NCBI RefSeq assembly: GCF_004801885.1 | Contig: NZ_SSSM01000005.1 | Location: 372,001 to 436,000, forward strand | Source: Naasia lichenicola | GTDB lineage: Bacteria; Actinomycetota; Actinomycetes; Actinomycetales; Microbacteriaceae | Direction of reading: 5' to 3' | Length of the DNA: 64,000 bases | Shown here: in pieces, positions 18,516 to 26,819 of the stretch | Layout: each line of letters opens with the position of its first letter | Position numbering within the stretch: the stretch's first letter is position 1 | Position numbers and translations under genes: made by a program | The notes under the pieces: generated by a model | The model's database searches: none | Told to the model about the DNA's origin: nothing | The model's input: only the letters and a program-made list of their open reading frames with translations

Positions 18516-18568
18516 GGGTCCAGGGTATCGGCGCAGCCGGGCTCGGGCGGAGCGGGTAGTTTTGGGGG

Positions 18569-18985
18569 GTGGCTCGAGCGAGGATCAGCGCCGAGGTGGG
18601 TGTCCCGGCCTTCAGGGCGGCGCTCGCCGCTGTCTCTGTCGACTCAGGCGGCGTCGACGGCTCCGACCGGCCGGCCGCGGATCGGACCACGATGGCGACT
18701 GCCGTGCGCTACTCGCTGCAGCGGCTGGCCGAGCGCGCCGAGGGCAACACCGTCGAGGTGCGCGTTCCGCCGTACGGCGCGGTGCAGTGCATCCCCGGAC
18801 CGAGGCATACCCGCGGCACTCCCCCGAACGTCGTCGAGATGGATCCGACCACCTGGATCGAGCTCGCCAGCGGCCGCCTCGCCTGGTCGCAGGCGATGGA
18901 GGCCGCGCGCGTGCACGCATCCGGGACGCGTGCGGACCTGTCCGCCGAACTGCCCATCCGCGATCTCGCGGGAGCGGGCTCATGA
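18569..18985 (+). CDS. Sterol-carrier-family-like small protein
   Basis: The 138-residue soluble protein contains the stretch VRYSLQRLAERAEGNTVEVRVPPYGAVQCIPG followed by MDPTTWIELASGRLAWSQAM. This resembles the SCP2-like family found in actinobacteria next to purD. The typical 'W..L..G.L...A....g.v..sG..ad' end is visible. It starts with GTG, preceded by a G-rich run (tttggggggtg) that can pair with 16S rRNA. Its stop overlaps the next start (ATGA). The cargo and role are unknown; the purD neighbourhood is conserved in relatives by general knowledge. Confidence 0.8.
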   Translation: MARARISAEVGVPAFRAALAAVSVDSGGVDGSDRPAADRTTMATAVRYSLQRLAERAEGNTVEVRVPPYGAVQCIPGPRHTRGTPPNVVEMDPTTWIELASGRLAWSQAMEAARVHASGTRADLSAELPIRDLAGAGS

Positions 18986-19362
18986 CCGATCCGACATCCG
19001 CCGAGCCCGAGCCGGTCTCGAAGATCGAGGCGGCGGCGACGGCCGACACCACCGAGACGACCGAGACGACCGAGACGACCGAGCGGGGCACCGTCCGCGT
19101 CCGCCGCGCGCCCAAGCTCGGCAGCTTCCTCATCGCCGGGCTCGGCTTCGGCGTGATCCTCGCGCTGATCGCGACGTTCGCCTTCCCGTCGACTCCCGCC
19201 TTCGCGACGAGTCAGATCTTCGGCTTCCTGCTGCTGATCGGCGCCGTCGTCGGCGTCGCGCTGGGAGCCGTCGTGGCCCTTATCGTTGGTCGCGTGCTCG
19301 AAGGGCGCAGCCGCGAGGTCTCCGCCGAGCGCGCCAGCACTCCCCCGCCGTCCGAGTCCTGA
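18982..19362 (+). CDS. Two-helix membrane protein with Glu/Thr repeat
   Basis: The 126-residue protein starts with a cytosolic acidic stretch including four ETT units (TTETTETTETTERG, about 30-43), encoded by a perfect 9-bp tandem repeat (gagacgacc type). It then has KLGSFLIAGLGFGVILALIATFAF and FGFLLLIGAVVGVALGAVVALIVG, two membrane helices, and a charged tail. The start overlaps the upstream stop (18982-18985), so it is translationally coupled. I do not recognise a named family with certainty. The purF gene converges on it with a strong terminator between. Confidence 0.8.
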   Translation: MTDPTSAEPEPVSKIEAAATADTTETTETTETTERGTVRVRRAPKLGSFLIAGLGFGVILALIATFAFPSTPAFATSQIFGFLLLIGAVVGVALGAVVALIVGRVLEGRSREVSAERASTPPPSES

Positions 19363-19396
19363 TCATGACCGAGCCGTCGAGCCGCGGCAGGTGAAG

Positions 19397-19436
19397 AACG
19401 CACGGGCACGTGAGGATTCGCGTGCCCGTGCGTTTT
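19397..19436. terminator. Bidirectional factor-independent terminator
   Basis: A perfect 14-bp stem, AACGCACGGGCACG (19397-19410) and its complement (19421-19434), has a 10-nt loop. It is followed by TTTT on the plus strand and by a T-rich TTCTTC on the minus strand. It separates the convergent membrane-protein gene and purF. Confidence 0.88.
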
Positions 19437-19466
19437 CGACGTGCCCGGCGGATCGCTCGGCGACGC

Positions 19467-20924
19467 TCAGGAGAGCTGGTTGGCCTCGACCCAGCGCAGG
19501 TACTCCTCGGTGACGGTGCCGGTCACGTAGTGGCCGTCGAAGCAGCTCTTCTCCAGATTCGTCACATCGGAGCCCTGCACGATCGCCGCCTGCATGTCGG
19601 CGACCTCCTGGTAGATCAGGTAGTCGGCGTCGAGCTCGCGCGCGATCTCGGGGATTTTGCGGTCGAAGGCCACGAGCTCGCGACGCGAGGGCATGTTGAT
19701 CCCGTAGACGTGCGGGAACCGAACCGGGGGAGCCGCCGAGGTGAAGGTCACCTTGTTCGCTCCGGCCTGGCGCGCCATCTGCACGATCTCCTTCGACGTG
19801 GTTCCGCGCACGATCGAGTCGTCGACGATGAGGATGTTCTTGCCGCGGAACTCGCTGCCCATGGCGTTGAGCTTCTGACGCACCGACTTCTTGCGCTCCG
19901 CCTGACCCGGCATGATGAACGTCCGGCCGACGTAGCGGTTCTTGTAGAAGCCCTCGCGGTACTCGATGCCCAGCTTCTGGGCGACCTGCATCGCCGCGGG
20001 GCGAGACGAGTCGGGAATCGGCATGACCACGTCGATGTCGCCGCGGGGGGTGTACTCCGCGATGGTGTCGGCCAGCTTGTCGCCGAGGCGCAGACGGGCG
20101 TCGTAGACCGAGATGCCGTTCATGATCGAGTCGGGTCGGGCGAGGTAGACGTACTCGAAGGAGCACGGCACGAGCGAGGGGTTGGCCGCGCACTGGCGGG
20201 AGAGGAACTCGCCCTGCGTCGTGATGAAGACGGCCTCGCCGGGGGCGACGTCGCGGACGATCTCGTAGCCCTGCGACTCGAGCGCCACCGTCTCGGAGGC
20301 GACGATCCACTCGAAGCCGACGAAGCCCAGCGGGCGGCGGCCGATCACGAGGGGGCGGATGCCGTATGGATCGCGGAAGGCGAGCAGGCCATGGCCGGCG
20401 ATGAGCGCGATCGCGGCGTAGGAGCCCTCGACGCGCTCGTGCACCCGTGAGACCGCCGTGAACAGCTGGTCGGGATCGAGGTCTCCCGGGCCGATCTGCG
20501 CCTGCAGCTCATTAGCCAGGATGTTGATGAGCAGCTCGGTGTCGGAGCTCGTGTTGAGGTGCCGGCGGTCGATCCGATAGAGCTCGTCCGTCAGCTCACG
20601 CGTGTTGGTGAGGTTGCCGTTGTGCACGAGGACGATGCCGTACGGCGCGTTCACGTAGAACGGCTGCGACTCCTCCTCATTCGCCGCGGAGCCCTTGGTG
20701 GCGTACCGGACGTGGCCGAGCCCCATCTTTCCGGGCAGCGCGCGCATGTCGCGGGTGCGATAGGCCTCGCGGACCTGACCGGCCTTCTTCTGCATGTAGA
20801 GGCGGTTGCCCTCGGTCGTCGCGATTCCGGTGGAATCCTGACCGCGGTGCTGAAGGAGGAGGAGGCTGTCGTAGACGAGCTGGTTGACCGGCTCGGATGA
20901 CACGACGCCGACGATGCCGCACAT
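19467..20924 (-). CDS. purF: Amidophosphoribosyltransferase
   Basis: The 485-residue enzyme commits PRPP to purine synthesis using glutamine. The start MCGIVGVVS places the N-terminal nucleophile Cys directly after Met; a longer frame to 21074 would bury it, so ATG 20924 is correct. The glutaminase domain has LLLLQHRGQDSTGIAT and GHVRYATKGS; the transferase domain has the PRPP loop ILIVDDSIVRGTTSKEIVQMAR. No propeptide is present. It is divergent from purM with 113 bp between starts. Confidence 0.97.
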   Translation of the reverse strand: MCGIVGVVSSEPVNQLVYDSLLLLQHRGQDSTGIATTEGNRLYMQKKAGQVREAYRTRDMRALPGKMGLGHVRYATKGSAANEEESQPFYVNAPYGIVLVHNGNLTNTRELTDELYRIDRRHLNTSSDTELLINILANELQAQIGPGDLDPDQLFTAVSRVHERVEGSYAAIALIAGHGLLAFRDPYGIRPLVIGRRPLGFVGFEWIVASETVALESQGYEIVRDVAPGEAVFITTQGEFLSRQCAANPSLVPCSFEYVYLARPDSIMNGISVYDARLRLGDKLADTIAEYTPRGDIDVVMPIPDSSRPAAMQVAQKLGIEYREGFYKNRYVGRTFIMPGQAERKKSVRQKLNAMGSEFRGKNILIVDDSIVRGTTSKEIVQMARQAGANKVTFTSAAPPVRFPHVYGINMPSRRELVAFDRKIPEIARELDADYLIYQEVADMQAAIVQGSDVTNLEKSCFDGHYVTGTVTEEYLRWVEANQLS

Positions 20925-21037
20925 GAGGGCAGGGAGCTCCAGACCATAGAGTTGGGGGCTGACACCCCAGTCTGCCACGCCGCGCAGGGGGCGATGCATG
21001 CGCCCGGGGTCACACCGGTGAGGACGACGCAGAGGCC

Positions 21038-22132
21038 ATGAGCGACAGATACGCAGAAGCGGGCGTCGACACACGGGCCGGCGATCTGGCCGTCGAGCTG
21101 ATGAAGTCGGCGGTCTCCCGCACCCACGGCCCCGAGGTGCTCGGCGGAGTGGGCGGCTTCGCGGGGCTCTTCGACGTCTCGGCGCTCAAAGACTTCCGGG
21201 CGCCGCTGCTCGCGACCTCGACCGACGGCGTCGGCACCAAGGTCGCGATCGCGCAGGCCCTCGACAAGCACGACACCATCGGCCAGGACCTCGTCGGCAT
21301 GGTGGTCGACGACATCGTCGTGGTCGGAGCACGTCCGCTCTTCATGACCGACTACATCGCCTGCGGCCGGGTGGTGCCGCAGCGGATCGCCGACATCGTC
21401 GCCGGCATCGCCCGCGCGTGCGCCGAGACGGGCACGGCGCTCGTCGGCGGCGAGACGGCGGAGCATCCCGGGCTGCTCGGGCCCGACGACTACGACGTCG
21501 CGGGTGCCGCGGTGGGGGTCGTCGAAGCGGATTCCGTGCTCGGCCCGCAGCGCGTGCAGGACGGCGATGCGGTGCTGGCGATCGCCTCCAGCGGGCTGCA
21601 CAGCAACGGCTTCTCCCTGGTGCGGCACATCCTGGCCGGTGCAGGCATCGGCTACCAGGACAGCATCGCCGAGCTCGGCGGCCCCGTCGGCGAGGCGCTG
21701 CTCGAGCCGACGCGGCTCTACACGACTCCGCTGCTGTCGGTGCTCGGATCGATCCCGAACGCGGTGCACGCGCTCAGCCATGTCACGGGCGGCGGCATCG
21801 CCGCCAATCTGGCCCGTGTGCTGCCGATCGGGTCGTGGGTCGAGGTAGACCGCTCCAGCTGGTCTCCTGCCCCGGTGTTCCGAGTGCTTGCGGAGCTGGG
21901 GTCCACCGCGCTCGAGGAGACCGAGGGGACCTGGAACCTCGGCATCGGCATGATCGCCGTCGTCGCGAGTGATGCCGCCGCGCCCGTTCTCGCGGCGCTC
22001 GCCGCCGATGGGCTGGCTGCCTGGCAGGTCGGCACGGTGTCCACGGCCGATCGGGAGCTCACCGGCTTCGAGCAGGGCGCCAAGGGCGTCGACGGCGGAG
22101 CCGTCCGCCTCGTGGGCGCCTACGCGCGCTGA
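21038..22132 (+). CDS. purM: Phosphoribosylformylglycinamidine cyclo-ligase (AIR synthetase)
   Basis: The 364-residue enzyme closes the imidazole ring to give AIR. Diagnostic segments are STDGVGTKVAIAQALDKHDTIGQDLVGM (with the ATP-binding DGVGTK), DDIVVVGARPLFMTDY, LVGGETAEHPG and SSGLHSNGFSLVR, then HVTGGGIAANLARVLP. It starts with ATG at 21038. The divergent purF gene shares its promoter region, so the two are probably co-regulated. Confidence 0.97.
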   Translation: MSDRYAEAGVDTRAGDLAVELMKSAVSRTHGPEVLGGVGGFAGLFDVSALKDFRAPLLATSTDGVGTKVAIAQALDKHDTIGQDLVGMVVDDIVVVGARPLFMTDYIACGRVVPQRIADIVAGIARACAETGTALVGGETAEHPGLLGPDDYDVAGAAVGVVEADSVLGPQRVQDGDAVLAIASSGLHSNGFSLVRHILAGAGIGYQDSIAELGGPVGEALLEPTRLYTTPLLSVLGSIPNAVHALSHVTGGGIAANLARVLPIGSWVEVDRSSWSPAPVFRVLAELGSTALEETEGTWNLGIGMIAVVASDAAAPVLAALAADGLAAWQVGTVSTADRELTGFEQGAKGVDGGAVRLVGAYAR

Positions 22133-22150
22133 CCCGGACGGGCTTCGACG

Positions 22151-22196
22151 CGAGCGCTTCGCGCTCGGCTCAGCCACCGAGTCGAGCGCCCGGTGG
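22151..22196. repeat. Pair of small hairpins between purM and the DUF3073 gene
   Basis: CGAGCG-cttcg-CGCTCG (22151-22167) is followed by CCACCG (22174-22179) pairing with CGGTGG (22191-22196). The first has a stable UUCG-type loop. The position between convergent genes suggests termination, though no T-run is seen. The flanking cttcgac...gtcgag resembles short palindromic repeats often seen in Microbacteriaceae. Confidence 0.5.
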
Positions 22197-22239
22197 TCGA
22201 GAGGCGACGAAGGTGCGCGTCGAGGTCGTCGATCCAGCC

Positions 22240-22443
22240 CTACCGCGTCGCGGAGTGCTCCTGGGGTTCGTCGCTCTCGTCGGCGGCGTACTCCGCCCAC
22301 TTCTCGTGGTCGTAGTCGCCCTCGCCACCGTGCTCATGCCCGGTCAGCTCGCGCTCGAGTGCGCCATAGTTCGTGTCCGGGCTGAAGTACTTCAGCTCCC
22401 GGGCGACCTTGGTGTGCTTCGCTTTTTGACGGCCGCGCCCCAT
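22240..22443 (-). CDS. DUF3073-family small protein
   Basis: The 67-residue hydrophilic protein begins MGRGRQKAKHTKVARELKYF, a basic N-terminus, followed by SPDTNYGALERELTGH and an acidic tail. This is the actinobacterial DUF3073 pattern, often encoded next to purM. The ATG at 22443 has GAGGGGGT about 10 nt upstream. A longer frame to 22566 is ignored because the conserved domain begins at MGRGR. The function is unknown; the basic/acidic halves suggest nucleic-acid or ribosome association (weak inference). Confidence 0.9.
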   Translation of the reverse strand: MGRGRQKAKHTKVARELKYFSPDTNYGALERELTGHEHGGEGDYDHEKWAEYAADESDEPQEHSATR

Positions 22444-22584
22444 ATGCGTGACCCCCTCACCATTCTTCGCCGCTGCCATGGGTGGGCGGGCGGTATCAAC
22501 AGGGACTGCTAAATCTCCGCGTAACTTTAGCACGCGGGTGATGGGGCACCATGGACGTAGGCTCATGGCGGGAGGGGGAGGCCA

Positions 22585-23811
22585 ATGCGTCAGGATTCAG
22601 CGTCGGTCGTCATCATCGGTGCAGGTCAGGCCGGACTCTCCGTGGCCTATTACCTGCAGAGACTGGGCCTTCGGGCGGGCACCGACTTCGCGATCCTCGA
22701 TCGCGGTCCGAGCACCGGCGGAGCGTGGCAGAGCCGCTGGGAGTCGCTCCGACTCGGCTCGGCACACCGTGTCCACGATCTCCCAGGAATGAAATCCGTC
22801 GGGATCAGCTTCGAGACCGCCGACCGCAGCCTTCCCGCCCGCGACGTCGTGCGCAGCTACTACGAGGAGTACGAGGAGTTCTACGACCTCCGCGTGCGCC
22901 GCCCCGAGCACGTCAACGCGGTCTTCGATCGCGACTCCGATCTCATGGTCCGCACGCAGAGCGCCGAGATCGCCACCCACGCCGTGGTGAACGCCACGGG
23001 AACATGGGGCGCGCCCTTCGTTCCGTACTACCCGGGCGTCCGCGAGTTCTCCGGCCTCCAGGTCCATACCTCCACCTACCGCAGCGCAGAGGACTTCCGC
23101 GGCAAGCGGGTGCTCGTGGTCGGAGGAGGCACCTCCGCCATCGGCTTCCTGCTCGAGCTGGAAGGCGTGGCCGCGCACACCGTGTGGGCGACGCGTCGGC
23201 CCGTCGACTTCCTCGACCACGGCTCGCTCGATCTCGAGGACGCCGTCAATGCCGTCGCGCAGCAGGACGCGGCGTCTCGTCAGGGTCACGCGCTGCCGTC
23301 GATCGTCAGCGGCACCGGGGTTCCCCTGACCCGCCGCGTCGCCTCGGGAGTTCACCGAGGAGTGCTCGTCGCTCGTCCGATGTTCTCGCGACTCGAGCCC
23401 GACGCCGTCGTCTGGCCTGACGGCACGAGCCAGCCGATCGACGCGATCGTCTGGGCCACCGGCTTCCGCCCCGACATCCGCCACCTCAGCCCCCTCCGGC
23501 TCCACGAGAAGGAGGGCGGGGTCATCGTCTCGACCGGGGCCGCCGAACGCGATCCGCGCATATTCTTCGCGGGCTATGGACCGACGGCGAGCACGATCGG
23601 CGCCAATCGCTCCGGCCGGATCATCGCCCGCCAGGTGTTCTCCACACTTGGCGACCGCGCAGCTCCAACGACGCAGCCCACTCTCGCGCGCCGCAGCTTC
23701 GTTGCGGTCACGGAGGGCATCCCGGTGCCTCAGGCCGTCACACAGGCCGTGATGGCCGGTGGCGGCGCGGAGGACGACGTGTCGATCCTCGCCCGCTTCT
23801 TCGACGACTGA
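22585..23811 (+). CDS. Flavin-containing monooxygenase-like FAD/NAD(P) oxidoreductase
   Basis: The 408-residue protein has an N-terminal FAD Rossmann motif VVIIGAGQAGLSVAYYLQ (8-25), a GGAWQSRW segment typical of FMO/Trk-like oxidoreductases, and the flavin-linking VVNATGTWGAPFVPYYPG. The second NADPH motif is VLVVGGGTSAIGFLLEL (about 173). The late ATGFRPDIRHLSPL matches the ATG element of this class. It is soluble and starts with ATG after gggagggggagg, a good ribosome binding site. The substrate is unknown. Confidence 0.88.
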   Translation: MRQDSASVVIIGAGQAGLSVAYYLQRLGLRAGTDFAILDRGPSTGGAWQSRWESLRLGSAHRVHDLPGMKSVGISFETADRSLPARDVVRSYYEEYEEFYDLRVRRPEHVNAVFDRDSDLMVRTQSAEIATHAVVNATGTWGAPFVPYYPGVREFSGLQVHTSTYRSAEDFRGKRVLVVGGGTSAIGFLLELEGVAAHTVWATRRPVDFLDHGSLDLEDAVNAVAQQDAASRQGHALPSIVSGTGVPLTRRVASGVHRGVLVARPMFSRLEPDAVVWPDGTSQPIDAIVWATGFRPDIRHLSPLRLHEKEGGVIVSTGAAERDPRIFFAGYGPTASTIGANRSGRIIARQVFSTLGDRAAPTTQPTLARRSFVAVTEGIPVPQAVTQAVMAGGGAEDDVSILARFFDD

Positions 23812-23855
23812 TCCGCCCGCTGCCCACATCCCTGCGGATGTCGGGATGCGCCGAG

Positions 23856-25994
23856 TCAGCGGTGGCTCTTGGCCTTCACCTTGCTGGTCTTCGCGCGCTC
23901 GACGTCGGGGTCCTTCGGGCGGGCGGCGTTCGCGCGAGCGCCCGCGCTGGCGACCGCCTCGTCGTTGGCCGGCTTGAGCGGCTTGCGCGGCATCGGCCGC
24001 ACGGGCTCGCCGCGCCGCTCCTGACCGGGGATGGGACGTGAGCGCCGCCCGTAGACGACGTCGGACGAGTCGAGCAGCCACGGCACAAGGGCGACGGTGA
24101 CCCCGTGCTGCATGAGCAGCTTCTGGCGGATGCGCCACGCCTTGTGGTTGTGCAGCAGCGACTCCCACCAGTGGCCGACGATGTAGATCGGCAGGTAGAC
24201 GGTGACGACCTCGCCGCCGTTCGCCTCCTGATGCTTCTTGATGTACTTCACGAGCGGATAGCCGATCTCGCGGTACGGGGAGCGCAGAACGCAGAGCGGC
24301 ACGCGGATGTTCATCTCGCGCCACGCGCGCTCGAGCTTGTCGGTCGCCTCGTCGTCGATGGAGATGTGCACGGCCTCGAGGCTGTCGTGCCGCGCGGCGA
24401 TGGCGTAGTCGAGCGCCTTGAGCGCCGGCTTCTGCATCTTGCCGATCAGGACGACCGCGTGGTCGCCGCGGGAGCCGAAGGTCGTGTGCGGATCGACCTC
24501 GACCTCCTTCTCGACGTCCCGGTAGTACCTGTTCACGCCGAGCATCAGCGTGAACAGGATCGGCATGATCAGGAAGACGAGCCACGCGCCGTGGGTGAAC
24601 TTGGTGATGGTCACCACGATGAGCACGATCGCGGTGAACGAGGCGCCGAGGGCGTTGATGCTCAGCGAGCGCCAGATCCTGCCGGTCTGCGCCTTCGGCT
24701 TCTTCAGCTCGCGCAGCCAGTGCCGCACCATGCCGGTCTGGCCGAGGGTGAATGAGACGAAGACGCCGATGATGTAGAGCTGGATCAGGTTGGTGACGCT
24801 GGCTCGATAGACGACCAGGATCACGACGGCGCAGGCGCCGAGGATGAGCACACCGTTCGAGAAGATGAGGCGGTCGCCGCGGGTGTTGAGGGCCTTCGGG
24901 GCGTACCCGTCGCGGGCGAGCACCGAGCCGAGCAGCGGGAAGCCGTTGAACGCGGTGTTGGCCGCCAGCAGCAGCACGGCCGCCGTCGCCGCCTGGAGGA
25001 TGAAGAACGGGATGGAGCCGGCGCCGAAGACCGATGAGGCGATCTGAGCGATGAGGCTGCGCTGCGGCTGGTTCTGGCAGTCGTCGAAGCCGACCAGATT
25101 GCAGGCGTTCTCGGCGTAGTGCACGTTGGCGATCAGGGCCAGCGTGGTGAGTCCGGCGAAGAGCACGATGGCGATGCCGCCCATCAACACCAGGGTGCGC
25201 TGAGCGTTCTGGATCTTCGGTCGGCGGAAGGCGGGCACGCCGTTCGAGATCGCCTCCACGCCGGTCAGCGCGGAGCAGCCGCTGGAGAAGGCGCGCAGCA
25301 GCAGCAGGATGAAGGCCGCCTGGCTGAGCTGCTCGCCCTTGACCTCGAAGGCCGCGGATTCGGCCACCGGCGGATCGCCGAGCGAGGTGCGCACGAGGCC
25401 GATGACGATCATCACGAAGACGCTGGTGATGAAGAGGTACGTCGGGATGGCGAAGGCCTTGCTCGACTCCGCGACCCCGCGCAGGTTCACGGCTGCCAGC
25501 AGCACCACGAAGAACACGGCGAGCTCGATGCGGAGCCCTGCGAGCTCGGGAACGGCGGAGATGATGTTGTCCACCCCGCTCGCGACCGAGACGGCGACGG
25601 TCATGACGTAGTCGACCAGCAGAGCTGAGCCGACGATCAGCCCGGCCTTCTCGCCGAGGTTCTTGCTGGCGACCTCGTAGTCGCCGCCGCCTGACGGATA
25701 CGCCTTGATGAGCTGGCGGTACGAGGCGACCACGACGAGGAGCAGGAGCACGACGGCCGCTGCCACCCACGGCGCGAAGCTGAGGAAGGCGAGCCCGCCG
25801 AGCAGCAGGATCATCAGCAGCTCCTGCGGTGCGTACGCCACGGAGGAGAGGGGGTCGCTCGCGAAGATCGGGAGCGCCAGGCTCTTCGGAAGGAGCTGTC
25901 CCTCGAGCTTGTCGCTCGAGAGCTTCTCGCCGATCAGCCAGCGCTTGATGGTGCTGGTGCCGTCGGGCTGGTCGACCTCGGGGGTCTGAGTCAC
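23856..25994 (-). CDS. APC-family permease, KimA-like potassium/amino-acid transporter
   Basis: The roughly 712-residue protein has about 12 membrane segments. It carries ASDPLSSVAYAPQELL and YPSGGGDYEVASKNLGEKAG, the TM1/TM3 pattern shared with KimA/YdaO-type K+/H+ symporters. A cytosolic C-terminal domain follows (about residues 510-640: AVVLIGKMQKPALKALDYAI, EAVHISIDDEATDKLERAW, a USP/KtrA-like fold) with a basic Lys/Arg/Ala tail. In Bacillus, KimA is controlled by c-di-AMP. GTG 25994 was chosen because a promoter ends just before it; TTG 26030 is the alternative but overlaps the -35. No ydaO riboswitch is seen upstream. Confidence 0.85.
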   Translation of the reverse strand: MTQTPEVDQPDGTSTIKRWLIGEKLSSDKLEGQLLPKSLALPIFASDPLSSVAYAPQELLMILLLGGLAFLSFAPWVAAAVVLLLLVVVASYRQLIKAYPSGGGDYEVASKNLGEKAGLIVGSALLVDYVMTVAVSVASGVDNIISAVPELAGLRIELAVFFVVLLAAVNLRGVAESSKAFAIPTYLFITSVFVMIVIGLVRTSLGDPPVAESAAFEVKGEQLSQAAFILLLLRAFSSGCSALTGVEAISNGVPAFRRPKIQNAQRTLVLMGGIAIVLFAGLTTLALIANVHYAENACNLVGFDDCQNQPQRSLIAQIASSVFGAGSIPFFILQAATAAVLLLAANTAFNGFPLLGSVLARDGYAPKALNTRGDRLIFSNGVLILGACAVVILVVYRASVTNLIQLYIIGVFVSFTLGQTGMVRHWLRELKKPKAQTGRIWRSLSINALGASFTAIVLIVVTITKFTHGAWLVFLIMPILFTLMLGVNRYYRDVEKEVEVDPHTTFGSRGDHAVVLIGKMQKPALKALDYAIAARHDSLEAVHISIDDEATDKLERAWREMNIRVPLCVLRSPYREIGYPLVKYIKKHQEANGGEVVTVYLPIYIVGHWWESLLHNHKAWRIRQKLLMQHGVTVALVPWLLDSSDVVYGRRSRPIPGQERRGEPVRPMPRKPLKPANDEAVASAGARANAARPKDPDVERAKTSKVKAKSHR

Positions 25995-26002
25995 GAGGGG
26001 AG

Positions 26003-26030
26003 ACACTACTCTCGCGCCGATCACTGTCAA
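26003..26030 (-). promoter_or_regulatory. Strong promoter, leaderless start of the KimA-like gene
   Basis: On the minus strand the consensus -35 TTGACA (26025-26030) and the -10 TAGTGT (26003-26008) are 16 bp apart. The GTG of the permease follows 8 bp after the -10, so the mRNA probably starts at or within a base or two of the start codon. Confidence 0.7.
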
Positions 26031-26155
26031 ATAGCGCGTTCACCCCCAGTTGCCGGGGATCTCCCTGGATGGGAGAACCGCGAGGCGACGCGGATCAAAT
26101 CGGTTTGGGCGCGCCGCTCCGCGATGCGCCGACGATGTATCGGCTGTCCGGCTGC

Positions 26156-26194
26156 GATCCGTCCGTGCTCCCCATGCGGGGGCGCGGACGGATC
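26156..26194. terminator. Long hairpin downstream of the PadR/DUF4097 operon
   Basis: GATCCGTCCG (26156-26165) pairs perfectly with 26185-26194, and the stem continues inward (with wobbles) to a short loop near 26173-26177. It lies 10 bp past the PadR stop on the minus strand. No T-run follows, so this is a probable but not canonical terminator. Confidence 0.6.
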
Positions 26195-26204
26195 GGCATC
26201 CGGA

Positions 26205-26819
26205 TCAGGAGCGCATGCTCTCCGCGACCGCCTGGCGGACCCGGGCGAGCTCGCTCTTCAGCAGAGCCACGGTGGCTGCCTCGAGCCGCCCGTCGCCCAT
26301 GCGGATGCGCAGATCGGCCCGCAGCTCGTTGCGGAACTCGGTGAGCGCGGCCTCCGCCAGCTGAAGCTGCATCCGGCTGTCGGCTCGCGGGTTGTCGGCG
26401 AACGACGCCGACGTCGTCGGACCCTCATCGCGCGCGGAGCGGGCCGCCGCCGCCAGATCGGCGCGGAGCGACTTCATCGCATGGTCGACCGAGCTGCGCA
26501 CCTCTGCGGCCAGTCGCCGCACGGAGTCGTCCACGCCGTTCTCGATGACCTCGACCTCGGGTCGACGGGCCTCGACCTCGGCGCGTCCGAGGTCGGTGAT
26601 CGAGTAGATGGTCTTCCTGCCGTCCGAGCGGCGCTCCACGAGCCCTTCTTCCTCGAGCTTCGAAAGGCGGGGATAGATGGTGCCGGCGCTCGGCACGTAG
26701 GTGCCGCCGAACCGGTCGCTGAGCGCCTGGATCAGCTCGTAGCCGTGCCGCGGCTGCTCGGCGAGCAGGTGCAGCAGGTAGAGACGGAGGTCGCCGTGCG
26801 CGAATACGGCGGGGCTCAT
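26205..26819 (-). CDS. PadR-family transcriptional regulator
   Basis: The 204-residue protein has the PadR winged helix: DLRLYLLHLLAEQPRHGYELIQAL, VPSAGTIYPRLSKLEEEGLV and KTIYSITDLGRAEVE. The C-terminal region is a long helix rich in Arg/Ala with predicted coiled coil. The ATG at 26819 overlaps the stop of the DUF4097 gene (26816-26819), so repressor and adhesin-like protein are made from one mRNA. Repeated TTATATCGCG boxes upstream of the operon are the likely binding sites. Confidence 0.9.
   Translation of the reverse strand: MSPAVFAHGDLRLYLLHLLAEQPRHGYELIQALSDRFGGTYVPSAGTIYPRLSKLEEEGLVERRSDGRKTIYSITDLGRAEVEARRPEVEVIENGVDDSVRRLAAEVRSSVDHAMKSLRADLAAAARSARDEGPTTSASFADNPRADSRMQLQLAEAALTEFRNELRADLRIRMGDGRLEAATVALLKSELARVRQAVAESMRS

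Noticed and set aside
18948-18961. Partial match to the CGAACTGCCC repeat core inside the sterol-carrier-like gene
   Set aside because: Only about 11 bases match, there is no inverted partner, and it is coding sequence.
26031-26204. Possible ydaO/c-di-AMP riboswitch before the KimA-like gene
   Set aside because: A minus-strand CTGGGGGTGAA resembles one piece of the motif, but the other conserved blocks are missing and the promoter lies downstream of it, next to the start codon.
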